14,163 nucleotides of DNA from DASQFU01 sp035632955 (GCA_035632955.1 DASQFU010000051.1:1-14163); one strand, 5' to 3'. Counted from the stretch's first letter, positions 1 to 7,705 are shown. Made by a program: numbers and translations. The notes: generated from the letters alone by a model not told the origin.

Positions 1-382
1 TGCCGGCGAGCCGGTCGAGCACCGCCAGCGCTTCACGGCGCGCCTCCTCGAGCCGGCTCGGCGCCACGTCGCGGACGTCCATGCTCGCCGAGACGTCGAT
101 CAGCAGGATCACGTCGGAGCCGGTCGCGCTGCGCCGCACCAGCTCGCTGCCCCATTCCGGCCCGGCCGCGCCGACGATCAACAGCGGGAGCGCGAGCACG
201 CGCAGCACCAATGACGTGCGGCGCTGTCCCGGGAGCCGCTGGGCGATGAGCGCCGAGTCCGCGCGGGGCCCGACGAGTTGCTCGAGCGCGCGCCGGGCGC
301 GCCGGTGCGCGTGGCCCTCGAGCAGGATCAGCACCGGCACGCCGAGCACAAGCCAGAGCCAGCGGGGATCGACGAAGCTCAC
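1..382 (-). CDS. VWA-domain membrane protein, BatB-like (N-terminal part, runs off the window)
   Basis: The first 127 codons of a von Willebrand A protein are present; the rest lies beyond the left edge. I chose the GTG at 382 because GGAGAG sits five bases upstream (393-388) and the frame then reads cleanly through the window edge. The neighbouring ATG at 399 and GTG at 386 open other frames. Residues 8-21 (WLWLVLGVPVLILL) form a first membrane segment and residues 58-73 a second. The VWA domain starts near residue 89 with DVSASMD (Asp96, Ser98, Ser100), the DxSxS metal-site (MIDAS) motif. Two N-terminal membrane segments followed by VWA is the layout of BatA/BatB proteins. It follows batA with a 13-base gap, so it is most likely the batB position of the cluster. 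Its C-terminus, including any TPR region, cannot be judged. Confidence 0.85.
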   Translation of the reverse strand, partial: MSFVDPRWLWLVLGVPVLILLEGHAHRRARRALEQLVGPRADSALIAQRLPGQRRTSLVLRVLALPLLIVGAAGPEWGSELVRRSATGSDVILLIDVSASMDVRDVAPSRLEEARREALAVLDRLAG

Positions 383-395
383 GCACGCTCTCCGC

Positions 396-1373
396 TCATG
401 GCGTCCGCAGCGCCCAGGTGGTGGTGCTCAGGCCGTGCACCAGCAACAGCAGCGCGGCGATGCCGAGCAGGATCGGCCCCAGATCGCGATAGTCGCGATA
501 CTCGAGCGAGCGGATCGGCGCGCGCTCGAGCCGGTCGATCTCGGTGTAGATCTGCGTCAACGCGTCGGGATCCTGGGCGCGGAAGAAGCGGCCGTTCGTG
601 CGCTTCGCGATCTCGCGCATCGTCTCCTCGTCCACATCCATGCGCACCATTTGCATGCGGCGGCCGAACACCGGATCGTCCACGGGCACCGGCACCACAC
701 CCCCGCGCCCGACCAGCACCGTGTAGACCTTGATGCCGAACGACTTCGCGAGCTCGGCGCCGGTCAAAGGGTCGATGGCGCCGCGGTTGTTCTGGCCGTC
801 GGTCAGCAGCACGATCACCTTGCTCGGCGTGCGGCTCTCTCGCAGCCGCGAGACCGAGGTCGCGAGCCCCATGCCGATCGCGGTGCCGTCTTCGACCATG
901 CCGAAGTCGACCGCATCCAGCAGCTCGATCAGCACCGGGTGATCGAGCGTCAGGGGGCATTGCGTGAACGCGGTCCCGCCGAACCCCACCAGCCCGATGC
1001 GATCGTGCTCGCGCTGGCGGATGAAATCACGCGCCGCGACCTTGGCCACGTGCAGGCGGTTGCGCGGGCGAAAGTCTTCTGCGCGCATGCTCGGCGAGAC
1101 GTCGAGCGCGAGCACGATGTCGACGCCGCGGGTCTCGGTCTCGGTCTGGCGCAAGCCCTGCTGCGGCCGTGCGATCGCGAGCAATCCCAAGGCGAGCGCC
1201 GCCCACGGCAACCAACCGACCGCGCGCACCGCCGCGGCGCCGAGCGCACGCCGCTGCGCCACGAGTCGCACCCACAGCACTGCCGGCGAGCGCACCACCG
1301 GGCGGCGCGCCCGCCACAGGATCACGGGCAGCACCAGCAGCAGCAGCAACAGCCACGGAGAGTCCCAGCGCAT
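396..1373 (-). CDS. batA: BatA-like VWA-domain membrane protein
   Basis: A 325-residue von Willebrand A protein of the Bat (Bacteroides aerotolerance) type. Residues 6-20 (PWLLLLLLVLPVILW) form a first membrane helix and residues 52-68 a second. The VWA domain runs from about residue 85 with the MIDAS motif DVSPSM (Asp91, Ser93, Ser95), and later shows VIVLLTDGQNN. A third hydrophobic segment (GPILLGIAALLLLVHGL) lies near the C-terminus. This three-helix layout puts the VWA domain between helices two and three, on the opposite side of the membrane from MoxR if the family model holds. The start is the ATG at 1373, with AGGTGG just upstream; the frame stays open further upstream, but that part is out of keeping with the family. 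Its ATG overlaps the TGA of the preceding gene by one base. The exact role of Bat proteins is poorly known; envelope or stress-related functions have been proposed. Confidence 0.9.
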   Translation of the reverse strand: MRWDSPWLLLLLLVLPVILWRARRPVVRSPAVLWVRLVAQRRALGAAAVRAVGWLPWAALALGLLAIARPQQGLRQTETETRGVDIVLALDVSPSMRAEDFRPRNRLHVAKVAARDFIRQREHDRIGLVGFGGTAFTQCPLTLDHPVLIELLDAVDFGMVEDGTAIGMGLATSVSRLRESRTPSKVIVLLTDGQNNRGAIDPLTGAELAKSFGIKVYTVLVGRGGVVPVPVDDPVFGRRMQMVRMDVDEETMREIAKRTNGRFFRAQDPDALTQIYTEIDRLERAPIRSLEYRDYRDLGPILLGIAALLLLVHGLSTTTWALRTP

Positions 1374-2368
1374 CACGCCACCTGCGCTTCGGAACCGGGG
1401 CTCGGGCCGCGCACGAACGCCTCGACGGCGCTCTCGGTGCGCACGGCTTCGTCCACCGTCATCGGCGCGCGCGCGAACTTGACGCGATCCCACGCCTGCA
1501 AGAGTCCCGCGAGCCGCTGGAGATCACCCGAGCCGAGACCGGCGAGCCGTAGATGATCGACCAGCTCGGGCGTCGTGTCCCCGGGGCGCGTGGTGCCGAT
1601 CGTCGCTTCGACGAAGCGCCGCAGAATCTGGCCGAGCTCGAAGGCGTGTTCGCCGAACCGGCCGTGGCGCGGCAGCTCGCGCGCCCGCAGCGCGGCGAGC
1701 GCCGCCAGCGCTTCAGCCCCAGGATGGCGCGGCCGTGCTTGGATCGGAACCGGAGGCGTCACCGTCGGCCGCCGGCGGCGGCGCGCCCACAGAATCGCGC
1801 CCACCAAAGCAGCGAGCGCCGAAACGACCAGGGCGACGATCATCCATGGCACGCGCTCCCACCAAGGCGCGGCGATCGGTCCCTGCAACGCGCGGAAGCG
1901 GGCGTTGCTGTCGGCCGCAGTCAACACCGACACGACGCGCAGCCGCGCGGCCGGGAGGCGGTGCTGAGCCGCGCCGGTCCCCGTGCGGTACTCGAAGCGC
2001 AGTCCCGGAATCTCGAGCTCGCCGAGCTCGAATGCCTGGAGCGGGATCTCCACCCACACGGTGTCCGCGACCTTGCGATGGCCGCCGCCGCCGTCCCAGC
2101 GGGGATTGCGGCCGGCTTGGCGTGTTCCCCAGGTGAGCGGATCGCTCGGCTCGGGCGGCAACCAGCGCACCTGAAAACGTGGGTCGACGATCACGCGACC
2201 CCGATAGGTCGCTCGCTCCCCCAGTTGCACGATGTCGGGCGTCACCAACGCCTGCGCGTCGAGGTCGGCTTCGCTCTGAGCCCACGCGCGGGCCGGGACG
2301 AACGCTCCGCACAGTCCGATGCCGAGCAGCGCGGACAGCGCCCACATCCACGTAGGCCCCGCCCTCAC
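1373..2368 (-). CDS. Short BatD-like / DUF4381-type membrane protein
   Basis: A 331-residue exported membrane protein. Residues 1-30 look like a signal peptide, with a likely cleavage after AWA (30/31). Residues 35-150 form a beta-rich extracytoplasmic region resembling the N-terminal domain of BatD proteins (LVTPDIVQLGERATYRGRV). One strong transmembrane helix lies at 173-194, followed by an RRRRR stop-transfer stretch and a helical cytoplasmic tail of about 130 residues like the DUF4381 partners of MoxR clusters. It is much shorter than classical BatD proteins of roughly 550-600 residues. The start is GTG at 2368, with GGAG six bases upstream, and it shares four bases (GTGA) with the end of the DUF58 gene. 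The position between the DUF58 gene and batA supports the assignment. No enzymatic motif is visible, so a structural or regulatory part in the MoxR/VWA system is inferred. Confidence 0.8.
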   Translation of the reverse strand: MRAGPTWMWALSALLGIGLCGAFVPARAWAQSEADLDAQALVTPDIVQLGERATYRGRVIVDPRFQVRWLPPEPSDPLTWGTRQAGRNPRWDGGGGHRKVADTVWVEIPLQAFELGELEIPGLRFEYRTGTGAAQHRLPAARLRVVSVLTAADSNARFRALQGPIAAPWWERVPWMIVALVVSALAALVGAILWARRRRRPTVTPPVPIQARPRHPGAEALAALAALRARELPRHGRFGEHAFELGQILRRFVEATIGTTRPGDTTPELVDHLRLAGLGSGDLQRLAGLLQAWDRVKFARAPMTVDEAVRTESAVEAFVRGPSPGSEAQVA

Positions 2369-3249
2369 GCGACGCTCCGGCCACGGCGCCGGGCGGCGAA
2401 GTAGCGCATCAACACCGGCAGGTACGAGCGGTCGGTGCGCACCTCGATCACCGGGCAGCGGGCGCGCTTGAGCGTAATCTCGGCTTGGCGGCGGCGCTCG
2501 CGCGCCTGATCGGCGTAGGCCTGGCGGACGTTGCGGTCAGAGGTGTTGATCAGCCGGCGCGCGCCGCTCTCGAGGTCCTCGAACTCGACCCAGCCCGCGG
2601 ACACCAGCGCCTCGTCGCGCGGGTCGCGCAAGCTCAGCGCCGTGAGCTCGTGGCGGCGCGCCAGCACGCTCAAGTCCTGGCCATCGATCGCGTCCTCGAA
2701 GTCCGAGATCCAGAACACGAGGCTCCGCCGATGACTGGTGCGCAGCACGAAACGCGCAGCCTCGACCAGCCGGGTGCCCGACCCTTCGGGCTCGGCGCCG
2801 AGCACGTCGCGCAGCATGCGCAGCAGATGGCTGCGGCCGCGCGATGGAGGGACGAAGTGCTCGACCCGATCGGATGCGAGCACGAGTCCGACGCGGTCGT
2901 CGTTCCGGTGGGCGGCGAACCCGAGCACCGCGCACAGCTCGGCCGCCAGCTCGCGTTTCTCGACCCCGGAGGTCCCGAACCGCATCGAGCGGGAGACGTC
3001 GACCACGAGCAGCACGGTCAGCTCGCGCTCTTCGACGAACCGCTTGACGTAGGGAACCGCGAGCCGCGCGGTGACGTTCCAATCGATGTCCCGCACTTCG
3101 TCGCCGGGAACGTAGGGCCGGACCTCGTCGAACTCGACGCCGCGACCCTTGAACACGCTCACCGACTGGCCCGCGAACAGGTCTTCGACCAGGTGGCGGC
3201 TACGGATCTCGAGGCGGCGGACCTTGCGCAGAAGCTCCGCGGTCTGCAT
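2365..3249 (-). CDS. DUF58 domain protein (MoxR partner)
   Basis: A 294-residue DUF58 protein. The family signature is intact at residues 33-62: FKGRGVEFDEVRPYVPGDEVRDIDW followed by NVTAR. Next comes a VWA-like fold with a DVSRSM metal-site motif (Asp84, Ser86, Ser88). There is no membrane segment, unlike the longer DUF58 proteins with two N-terminal helices, so this is the short soluble form. DUF58 genes nearly always follow a moxR gene, as here. The ATG overlaps the moxR stop by one base (TGATG), so translation is probably coupled; no strong ribosome binding site is visible directly upstream. Its molecular role is unknown. It is presumed to be a substrate or adaptor of the MoxR ATPase. Confidence 0.92.
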   Translation of the reverse strand: MQTAELLRKVRRLEIRSRHLVEDLFAGQSVSVFKGRGVEFDEVRPYVPGDEVRDIDWNVTARLAVPYVKRFVEERELTVLLVVDVSRSMRFGTSGVEKRELAAELCAVLGFAAHRNDDRVGLVLASDRVEHFVPPSRGRSHLLRMLRDVLGAEPEGSGTRLVEAARFVLRTSHRRSLVFWISDFEDAIDGQDLSVLARRHELTALSLRDPRDEALVSAGWVEFEDLESGARRLINTSDRNVRQAYADQARERRRQAEITLKRARCPVIEVRTDRSYLPVLMRYFAARRRGRSVA

Positions 3250-4235
3250 CAGGGAACGCGCACCTGCTCCAGGATGCGCCGCGCCACCTCTTCGCCGTCC
3301 ACGCCCTCCGCCTCGGCCTCGTAGGACACGTGGATGCGGTGCCGGAGCACGTCGGGAGCGATCGCCTTCACGTCCTGCGGAAGCACGTAAGCGCGGCCTT
3401 CGATCGCCGCCAGCGCCTGGGCCCCGCGCACCAGGAACAGGGTCGCGCGCGGCGAAGCTCCGTAGGCGATCAGCGTGTCGAGGGCGAGACCGAAGTCCTT
3501 CGGCCGGCGCGACGCGGAAACTAGATCCAGCACGTACTCCTGGATCTTGTCGTCCACGTACACCGCCCCGAGCGCTTCACGCGCCTCGAGCACTTCCTCG
3601 CGCGTGGCTTTCGGCGTGAGGCTCGGCAGGGTCGCGAGCCCGGCGCGCTTGAGGATCTCCTTCTCCTCCGCGCGCGAGGGGTAGTCGATCTTGACCTTGA
3701 GCATGAAGCGGTCGCTCTGGGCTTCCGGCAGCGGGTAGGTGCCTTCCTGCTCGATCGGATTCTGGGTCGCGAGCACCAGGAACGGCTCCTCGAGCACATG
3801 ACTCTTGTCGCCGAGCGTCACCTGCTTTTCCTGCATCGCCTCGAGCAGCGCGGCTTGGACCTTGGCCGGCGCGCGATTGATCTCGTCGGCCAGCACCAGG
3901 TGAGAGAACACCGGGCCGTGCTTGGGCGTGAACGTACCGTCGCGCGGGTTGTAGATCAGCGTCCCGGTCAGATCCGCCGGCAGCAGGTCGGGCGTGAACT
4001 GGATGCGCCGGAACTTGAGCGACAGCGCCTCGGCGAGACTCCGCACCGCGAGCGTCTTGGCGAGCCCGGGCACGCCTTCGAGCAGGATGTGCCCGCCGGT
4101 CAGCAGTCCGACCAGCAGGCGGTCCACCATCACGTGCTGGCCGACGACGGCGCGGCTCACTTCGCTCCGAACTTTGCCCAGAATCTCGGCGGCGCGCTCG
4201 ATCAGACGCGCCGACTCCTTGGTCTCCACGATCAT
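3249..4235 (-). CDS. MoxR family AAA+ ATPase
   Basis: A 328-residue AAA+ ATPase of the MoxR (AAA_3) family, a chaperone-like ATPase thought to act on VWA-domain partners. Walker A is GVPGLAKT (residues 54-61), Walker B is LVLADE (113-118) with the following INRAPAKVQAALLEAMQE signature, and sensor 1 is LATQNP (155-160). The length is normal. The ATG at 4235 is preceded by a purine-rich AAGGAAGGAA stretch, the best ribosome binding site in the window. It is the first gene of the Bat cluster and is probably transcribed from the promoter at 4288-4316. The four downstream genes all overlap or nearly overlap, as expected for a co-translated complex. Confidence 0.96.
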   Translation of the reverse strand: MIVETKESARLIERAAEILGKVRSEVSRAVVGQHVMVDRLLVGLLTGGHILLEGVPGLAKTLAVRSLAEALSLKFRRIQFTPDLLPADLTGTLIYNPRDGTFTPKHGPVFSHLVLADEINRAPAKVQAALLEAMQEKQVTLGDKSHVLEEPFLVLATQNPIEQEGTYPLPEAQSDRFMLKVKIDYPSRAEEKEILKRAGLATLPSLTPKATREEVLEAREALGAVYVDDKIQEYVLDLVSASRRPKDFGLALDTLIAYGASPRATLFLVRGAQALAAIEGRAYVLPQDVKAIAPDVLRHRIHVSYEAEAEGVDGEEVARRILEQVRVP

Positions 4236-4254
4236 CGGTTCCTTCCTTCCGTGG

Positions 4255-4273
4255 CGCGGACCTGTGATCCGCG
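4255..4273 (-). other. Small hairpin in the moxR leader
   Basis: A perfect 6-bp inverted repeat (CGCGGA / TCCGCG) with a seven-base loop lies between the predicted moxR promoter and its ribosome binding site. No T-run follows on either strand, so it does not resemble an intrinsic terminator. It could shape access to the ribosome binding site or be chance in GC-rich sequence. Confidence 0.35.
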
Positions 4274-4287
4274 TTCAAAACCGCGCG

Positions 4288-4316
4288 AGTATATCCAAGC
4301 GACGGCCCCGATCCAA
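4288..4316 (-). promoter_or_regulatory. Predicted sigma70-like promoter for the moxR/Bat operon
   Basis: On the minus strand, TTGGAT (4316-4311) is followed by exactly 17 bases and then TATACT (4293-4288), five of six matches to the -10 consensus. It sits in the gap after the unknown gene that ends at 4352. It would start transcripts near 4281, giving a leader of about 45 bases before the moxR ATG. The short AT-rich patch around 4288-4294 stands out in otherwise GC-rich surroundings. The -35 box is weak (three of six). Confidence 0.6.
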
Positions 4317-4351
4317 CGCGGGACCGGGCCCGGACGCGCGAAAGGACGCAA

Positions 4352-4780
4352 TCAGCGGTGGGGTTCGACGACCAGCGCGGGAGGTGCGGTGGACCGGCGC
4401 GGAGCGCGGGTCACGGGAACACCGGACGGAGCCCGCCAGGCGGCGAGCAGGGCGTGGGCCGGGATCAAGGCATAAGGCGAGACCAGCGATTCGATCGTGT
4501 CGAGCCGGCGCAGCCGGCGCTCGATCTCGAGCGCGACGTTCGCTTCCGTGCGCTCCGAGCCCGAACGCGCCCGAGTGATGAGCTGATGAGTGCGCAGACG
4601 CGCCATCGCCTCGACCTGCAGGTCTTCGCGATAGTGTTCGGCTGCGGCTTGGTAGAGTCGTTGCGCGAGATCGTAGCGTCCAGCGGACGAGGCGCCGAGC
4701 GCGCTCTGGTGCAGAAACGATCCGGTGAACAACGCGGGAAACCGTGAAGCCAGCGCCCAGAGAATCGGGAGATCGTGCAT
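4352..4780 (-). CDS. Hypothetical helical protein, unrecognised family
   Basis: A 142-residue protein that I do not recognise. Codon use matches its neighbours (mostly G/C in third positions, ordinary amino-acid mixture), so I take it as real rather than a shadow frame. Residues 25-70 look like one or two amphipathic helical hairpins of TPR type (SAGRYDLAQRLYQAAAEHYREDLQ and onward). Residues 78-100 form a charged helix (EIERRLRRLDTIESL), and the last 25 residues are proline- and arginine-rich and probably disordered. There is no clear signal peptide or membrane segment, though the first 20 residues are fairly hydrophobic. The ATG at 4780 has AGGCGG seven bases upstream, and an in-frame TAA at 4804-4802 rules out a longer N-terminus. 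It lies 193 bases after glyA and ahead of the moxR promoter, so its operon membership is uncertain. Confidence 0.7.
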   Translation of the reverse strand: MHDLPILWALASRFPALFTGSFLHQSALGASSAGRYDLAQRLYQAAAEHYREDLQVEAMARLRTHQLITRARSGSERTEANVALEIERRLRRLDTIESLVSPYALIPAHALLAAWRAPSGVPVTRAPRRSTAPPALVVEPHR

Positions 4781-4973
4781 GGAGCCGCCTGGGAAGGTGG
4801 GTTATCGGGATGCAACGCACGATCGATGCCAGTGACCCAAGGAGAACGGCGGCGCCGATGCGCGAGCAGGCGTCGCACGGGGGCGCGGGTTGGGACGATG
4901 GAGCCACACCAGCGCTGGGCGGCGCATTGCACTCTGGCGACCGCGACCGCTCAGCCTGCACGACGAGCGTCGG

Positions 4974-6227
4974 TTACTTGAGTACCGGCTCCCAGGCGAA
5001 CAGCGGGAAGCGCGCCGAGAGCTCGGCGACTTCGCGCTCGACCCCGGCCGCCGCGCGATCGTCGTCGGGGCGCTCGAGCACGCGCGCGATCCAGGCCGCG
5101 ATCTGCCGCATCTCCTCGACACCGAATCCGCGTGTCGTCAGCGCCGGCGTGCCGAGCCGGATGCCGCTCGTGACCCACGGCTTGTGAGGATCGTTCGGCA
5201 CCGCGTTCTTGTTGACCGTGATGCGTGCCCGATGGAGCGCCCCTTCGGCGACCTTGCCGGTCAGCTGGCGGCGGCGGAGATCGATCAGGAGCAGATGGTT
5301 GTCGGTCCCTCCGGAGACGAGATCGAAGTCGCGCTCGATCAGCGACCGCGCCAGGGCGCGCGCGTTGTCGACCACCCGCTGCTGGTAGGCGCGGAACCCA
5401 TCCGTCAACGCTTCGCCGAAGCACACCGCCTTGGCCGCGATCACGTGCATCAGCGGCCCTCCCTGGAGCATCGGGAACACCGTCTTGTCGAGCTTCTCGC
5501 CGAGCGCCGCGCGCCCGACCACGAACCCACCGCGCGGACCGCGCAGCGTCTTGTGCGTCGTGCTGGTCACCAGATCGGCGTGCGGCACCGGGCTCGGATG
5601 CAGCCCCGCCGCCACCAATCCCGCGATGTGGGCCATGTCCACGACCAGGACCGCTCCGACGTCGCGCGCGACGCGACCGAAACGCTCGAAGTCGATCACG
5701 CGTGGATAGGCGCTGGCGCCGGCGACCAAGAGCTTCGGCCGATGCTCGCGCGCCAGCGCTTCCATCTGGTCGTAGTCGAGCAGCCCGTCGTCTGGGCGCA
5801 CGCCGTACTGGATCGCCTTGAACAACCGCCCCGAGAACGAGACCGGATGGCCGTGGGTCAGGTGGCCGCCATGGGCGAGGCTCATCCCGAGCAGCGTGTC
5901 GCCCGGCTCCGCGACCGCGAGGTACGCGGCCAGATTCGCGGACGCGCCGGAGTGCGCCTGGACGTTCGCGTGCTCGGCGCCGAACAGGCGCCCGACGCGC
6001 TCCAGCGCCGCCTCCTCGGCGACGTCCACGAACTCGCAGCCGCCGTAGTAGCGCTTGCGCGGCAGGCCTTCCGCGTACTTGTTGTTCATCACCGAGCCCA
6101 GGGCTTCCAGCACCGCGGGGCTGGCGAAGTTCTCGGAGGCGATCAGCTCGAGCGTGCCGAGCTGGCGCCGGCGCTCGCCGGCGATCGCATCGAAGATGGT
6201 CGGGTCCTGCCCCTGCAGCTCGGACAT
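4974..6227 (-). CDS. glyA: Serine hydroxymethyltransferase
   Basis: A 417-residue PLP enzyme that interconverts serine and glycine while moving a one-carbon unit to tetrahydrofolate in the cytoplasm; it supplies folate one-carbon units for purine synthesis among others. Seen in the sequence: ELIASENFAS near residue 27, YAEGLPRKRYYGG at 51-63, VDMAHIAGLVAAG at 197-208, and VTSTTHKTLRGPRGG with the Schiff-base lysine at 226 (229 in E. coli). The length and all core motifs are normal. The ATG at 6227 comes three bases after the rpiB stop, with GAGGCG as a ribosome binding site inside the end of rpiB. The rpiB-glyA order is the same as in Bacillus. No convincing terminator follows it. Confidence 0.98.
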   Translation of the reverse strand: MSELQGQDPTIFDAIAGERRRQLGTLELIASENFASPAVLEALGSVMNNKYAEGLPRKRYYGGCEFVDVAEEAALERVGRLFGAEHANVQAHSGASANLAAYLAVAEPGDTLLGMSLAHGGHLTHGHPVSFSGRLFKAIQYGVRPDDGLLDYDQMEALAREHRPKLLVAGASAYPRVIDFERFGRVARDVGAVLVVDMAHIAGLVAAGLHPSPVPHADLVTSTTHKTLRGPRGGFVVGRAALGEKLDKTVFPMLQGGPLMHVIAAKAVCFGEALTDGFRAYQQRVVDNARALARSLIERDFDLVSGGTDNHLLLIDLRRRQLTGKVAEGALHRARITVNKNAVPNDPHKPWVTSGIRLGTPALTTRGFGVEEMRQIAAWIARVLERPDDDRAAAGVEREVAELSARFPLFAWEPVLK

Positions 6228-6230
6228 GCG

Positions 6231-6692
6231 CTAGCGCCTCGCGAGATGGGTCTGTTCGTAGCGCGCGATCTTCTGGAGCCGCGCGTCGTGACGGCCGCCT
6301 TCGAACGGAGTCTCGAGCCACACTTTGAGCCAGCGCGCCACCGCTTCGTGATCGGGATTGGTGCGGCCGCCAAGCGCGAGCACGTTCGAGTCGTTGTGGA
6401 GCCGCGTGAGGCGCGCGGTCTCGTCGTCGGTCACGACCGACGCGCGCACCCCCGCCACCTTGTTGGCCGCGATGCCCTCGCCGATGCCGCTGCCGCCGAG
6501 GACGATGCCTCGGTCCACGTCACCGCGGGCGACCTGCTCCCCCACCGGAAAGCAGAAGTCCGGGTAATCAACGGATTCCGTGCCGGAATCAGCGCCGACG
6601 TCCACGACCTCGTGGCCAAGCGACTCCAGTTCGCGCTTCAACCGTTGCTTGAGCGCGAAGCCGGCGTGGTCGCTGCCGATGGCGACGCGCAT
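6231..6692 (-). CDS. rpiB: Ribose-5-phosphate isomerase B (cysteine-less, glutamate type)
   Basis: A 153-residue RpiB/LacAB-family isomerase that interconverts ribose-5-phosphate and ribulose-5-phosphate in the pentose phosphate pathway. MRVAIGSDHAGF at the N-terminus is the family hallmark, so I start at the ATG 6692 rather than at the longer upstream extension. The phosphate/active-site loop reads LGGSGIGEGIAANK. Position 66, a catalytic cysteine in E. coli RpiB (CGTGIG), is glycine here, while Glu72 falls where Mycobacterium tuberculosis RpiB has its catalytic glutamate. HNDSNVLALGGR (99-110) is the conserved His-Asn segment. It begins 11 bases after the ilvE stop and ends three bases before glyA. 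The family also includes allose-6-phosphate isomerases, but this context favours ribose-5-phosphate. Confidence 0.95.
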   Translation of the reverse strand: MRVAIGSDHAGFALKQRLKRELESLGHEVVDVGADSGTESVDYPDFCFPVGEQVARGDVDRGIVLGGSGIGEGIAANKVAGVRASVVTDDETARLTRLHNDSNVLALGGRTNPDHEAVARWLKVWLETPFEGGRHDARLQKIARYEQTHLARR

Positions 6693-6703
6693 CGCGGGGC
6701 CGG

Positions 6704-7663
6704 TCAGGGCCGCCGGGACGCCGCCGTCACGCCCGCAGGCTGCGGCACGAGCGTGAGCCAACCGTGCCGGTCGGGCTGCTGCCCGCGCACGGCGCCGAAG
6801 AACGCTTCCTGGAGCGCCTTCGTGACCGGGCCGCGCTCGCCGCTGCCGACCTGGATGCGATCGACCGAGTTGATCGGGCTGATCTCGACCGCGGTGCCGC
6901 TGTAGAACAGCTCGTCGGCCACGTACAGCATCTCGCGGGGGATGACCTCTTCACGCACCCGGTAGCCCAGGTCACGCGCCAGCGTCATCACCGTGTCGCG
7001 CGTGATGCCGGCCAGGATGCTGCTCGAGAGCGGCGGCGTCACGACCTCGCCCTTGATGACGGCGAACACGTTCTGGCCGCTGCCCTCGCTCACGAACCCG
7101 TTGACGTCGAGCGCGATCGCCTCGCCGTAGCCGTCGACCAGCGCTTCCATCTTCATGAGTTGGGAGTTCATGTAGTTCGCCGACGCCTTGGCCATCGCCG
7201 GCAACGTGTTGGGAGCGAAGCGCCACCACGAGCTGACCTTGGCCGCCACGCCCTTCGTGAGCGCGTCGTCGCCGAGGTACTTGCCCCACGGGAACGCGGC
7301 GACCGAAACTTCCACCGGTGATCCGAACGGATTGACGCCCAGGTTCTCGTAGCCGCGATAGATGAGCGGGCGCAGATAGCATTCCTTGAGCTCGTTGACC
7401 GCCACGACCTCGACGCACACGTCGCGGATCTGCTGGCGCGTGAACGGCAGCTCCATCCGGTAGATCTTGGCGGAGTACATCAACCGATCCACGTGCTCGT
7501 CGAGGCGGAAGATCGCCGGTCCGCGCGCGGTGTCGTAGCAGCGGATACCCTCGAACACGCTGGAAGCGTAGTGGGCGACGTGCGCCAGGATGTGGATCTT
7601 GGCGTCGTCCCAGGCGACCCACTTGCCGCTCATCCAGATCTTACTGACCTTGGTTATCGCCAT
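6704..7663 (-). CDS. ilvE: Branched-chain amino acid aminotransferase
   Basis: A 319-residue class IV PLP aminotransferase that catalyses the last step of valine, leucine and isoleucine synthesis (and the first of their breakdown), with glutamate/2-oxoglutarate as partner. Recognisable segments are SVFEGIRCYDT (35-45), RPLIYRGYENLGVNP (98-112), the PLP lysine in AMAKASANY (Lys159, the same number as in E. coli IlvE), SEGSGQNVFAV, and SSILAGITRDTV followed by ELFYSGTAVEISPI. The start ATG at 7663 has GAGGTG four bases upstream. It lies 42 bases after the phosphatase stop and 11 bases before rpiB. No other branched-chain gene is nearby, so it joins this operon as an isolated member. D-amino-acid or aminodeoxychorismate relatives are less likely given the near-complete BCAT motif set. 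Confidence 0.95.
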   Translation of the reverse strand: MAITKVSKIWMSGKWVAWDDAKIHILAHVAHYASSVFEGIRCYDTARGPAIFRLDEHVDRLMYSAKIYRMELPFTRQQIRDVCVEVVAVNELKECYLRPLIYRGYENLGVNPFGSPVEVSVAAFPWGKYLGDDALTKGVAAKVSSWWRFAPNTLPAMAKASANYMNSQLMKMEALVDGYGEAIALDVNGFVSEGSGQNVFAVIKGEVVTPPLSSSILAGITRDTVMTLARDLGYRVREEVIPREMLYVADELFYSGTAVEISPINSVDRIQVGSGERGPVTKALQEAFFGAVRGQQPDRHGWLTLVPQPAGVTAASRRP

Positions 7664-7705
7664 CGTGCACCTCAGTTCAAGGAATCGCCCATCCAGCGCG
7701 CGCGT

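Noticed and set aside
81..1556. 491-codon plus-strand open frame
   Set aside because: It lies antisense to the batA/batB-like genes and reads as His/Gln/Arg-rich low-complexity sequence; the minus-strand frames carry MIDAS motifs and membrane helices.
4324..4333. CCGGGCCCGG palindrome after the hypothetical gene, considered as a terminator
   Set aside because: It has no loop and no following T-run on the minus strand, and it lies directly upstream of the moxR promoter.
4275..4961. 228-codon minus-strand frame overlapping the 142-residue hypothetical gene
   Set aside because: Its composition is Ser/Arg/Pro-rich without structure-like patterning, whereas the overlapping frame at 4352-4780 has G/C-biased third positions and helical patterning.
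4781..4973. 193-base gap between glyA and the hypothetical gene, checked for a tRNA, small RNA or terminator
   Set aside because: I saw no cloverleaf, no TTCGA-type T-loop in context, no stem with a T-run and no well-spaced promoter; only short chance repeats such as GGTCGCGGTCGC near the glyA end.
4890..6905. 671-codon plus-strand open frame
   Set aside because: It is antisense to glyA, rpiB and the end of ilvE, all with full family motifs. Its predicted protein has the Arg/His/Ala/Asp-rich composition typical of GC-rich shadow frames and no recognisable domain.
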